A stretch of DNA of 64,000 bases from contig NZ_AUGD01000011.1 in the NCBI RefSeq assembly GCF_000426845.1, forward strand, positions 186,001 to 250,000, read 5' to 3'. The first letter of the stretch is position 1. Every line of letters starts with the position of its first letter. The DNA is from Bradyrhizobium sp. in8p8 (GTDB taxonomy: Bacteria; Pseudomonadota; Alphaproteobacteria; Rhizobiales; Xanthobacteraceae). The notes under the pieces are model-generated. The model saw nothing but the letters and a program-made list of their open reading frames with translations, searched no databases and was not told where the DNA came from. Positions 63,760-64,000 of the stretch are shown here, one piece after another. Both the position numbers and the translations under genes were made by a program.

Positions 63760-64000
63760 GTGATGGGCTGCTTGGCTGGGATTCGAACGACGTCAGGTTC
63801 AGCGAGCGTCAGAGGCAGCCCACCAGCGGTGAGCGGCTGGCCTGCATCGAGCGCTTCGGCGACGCGGTCGACGCGCACCAGGGCAATGCCCTTGCCGCCG
63901 GCGCTCGAGCCGATGGTGCCGACCGGCTTGTCGCCGGCGAGAATGGTCGCGCCCGGCTCGGGCGACGCGCCGTCGAGCAGCACCTTCACGCTGCGCGTGC
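63756..64000 (-). CDS. YgfZ/GcvT-family folate-binding protein (5' end outside window)
   Basis: Only the last 81 or so codons are visible; the frame stays open to base 64000. The segment ILAGDKPVGTIGSSAGGKGI followed by ALVRVDRVAEAL is the C-terminal barrel of YgfZ/IBA57 proteins, which use folate in repair and assembly of iron-sulfur enzymes. The internal GTG at 63989 is unlikely to be the real start. The stop overlaps the tag start by four bases. Confidence 0.82.
   Translation of the reverse strand, partial: TRSVKVLLDGASPEPGATILAGDKPVGTIGSSAGGKGIALVRVDRVAEALDAGQPLTAGGLPLTLAEPDVVRIPAKQPIT

Noticed and set aside
63775..63795. 'ggattcgaac' resembling the T-loop of a tRNA
   Set aside because: No acceptor stem or anticodon arm can be formed around it, and it lies inside the ygfZ-like reading frame.

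Overview
The window is 64 kb of GC-rich chromosome from an alphaproteobacterium of the Rhizobiales, most likely Bradyrhizobium or a close relative in the Nitrobacteraceae. Four things point there: a CcrM cell-cycle methyltransferase; the order polyprenyl synthetase - DUF2007 - methyltransferase - S49 peptidase - glyQS - ppdK - SleB hydrolase; a NadQ-type regulator in the same window as nadABC; and the dispersed inverted repeats built on 'gtcattgcgagcgcagcgaagc', 'gtcattccggg' and 'gcatgatcc'. I saw no rRNA, tRNA, CRISPR array, prophage or insertion sequence. The assignment rests on recognition, not on a database search.

Layout. 0-5.3 kb: end of a heme oxygenase gene overlapping a hybrid bacteriophytochrome kinase gene, then a chemoreceptor. 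5.3-12.5 kb: glutathione transferase, ccrM with a cluster of its own GANTC target sites at the start codon, a zinc metallopeptidase, moaB, a MarR-GNAT fusion with a palindromic operator candidate, a family 2 glycosyltransferase and an RMD1/DUF155 membrane protein. 12.5-19.8 kb: a minus-strand operon of phosphoketolase (xfp), acetate kinase (ackA), a 642-residue protein I do not recognise, and a pyruvate-phosphate-dikinase-like protein that lacks the C-terminal substrate domain; a FixK2/FNR-type box lies upstream. 19.9-25.1 kb: a radical SAM gene behind a LexA-type box, a VOC protein, RNase HII with a histone-like tail, a GT39-like membrane protein, and a family 4 uracil-DNA glycosylase that has lost two of its four iron-sulfur cysteines. 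25.2-30 kb: ETF-ubiquinone oxidoreductase, a secreted TPR protein and ispE.

30-41.5 kb: a minus-strand group (HxlR regulator, standalone ketoacyl synthase, LysE exporter, alpha/beta hydrolase), then the conserved housekeeping block ending in glyQS, a 32-residue membrane-peptide ORF missed by length cut-offs, and small DUF1236 and DUF3096 genes. 41.6-46.5 kb: full-length ppdK with a Lys/Ala-rich tail and a SleB-type wall hydrolase. 46.6-50.2 kb: the nadA-nadB-nadC operon with two CTCA-N3-TGAG palindromes in front; the regulator likely to bind them (NadQ) is at 60.7-61.6 kb. 50.5-64 kb: MFS transporter, acrylyl-CoA-reductase-like enzyme, small secreted and DUF6894 proteins, two more chemoreceptors, a large DUF2339 membrane protein, NadQ, a tyrosine phosphatase, an HD protein, tag and the end of a ygfZ-like gene.

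How the genes work together. Heme oxygenase makes the biliverdin that the phytochrome binds. Phosphoketolase and acetate kinase form a route from sugar phosphates through acetyl phosphate to acetate and ATP, here probably switched on at low oxygen. nadA, nadB and nadC make NAD from aspartate under probable NadQ control. The xfp-ackA operon, with its truncated dikinase and unknown partner, is the part most likely to hold undescribed biology.
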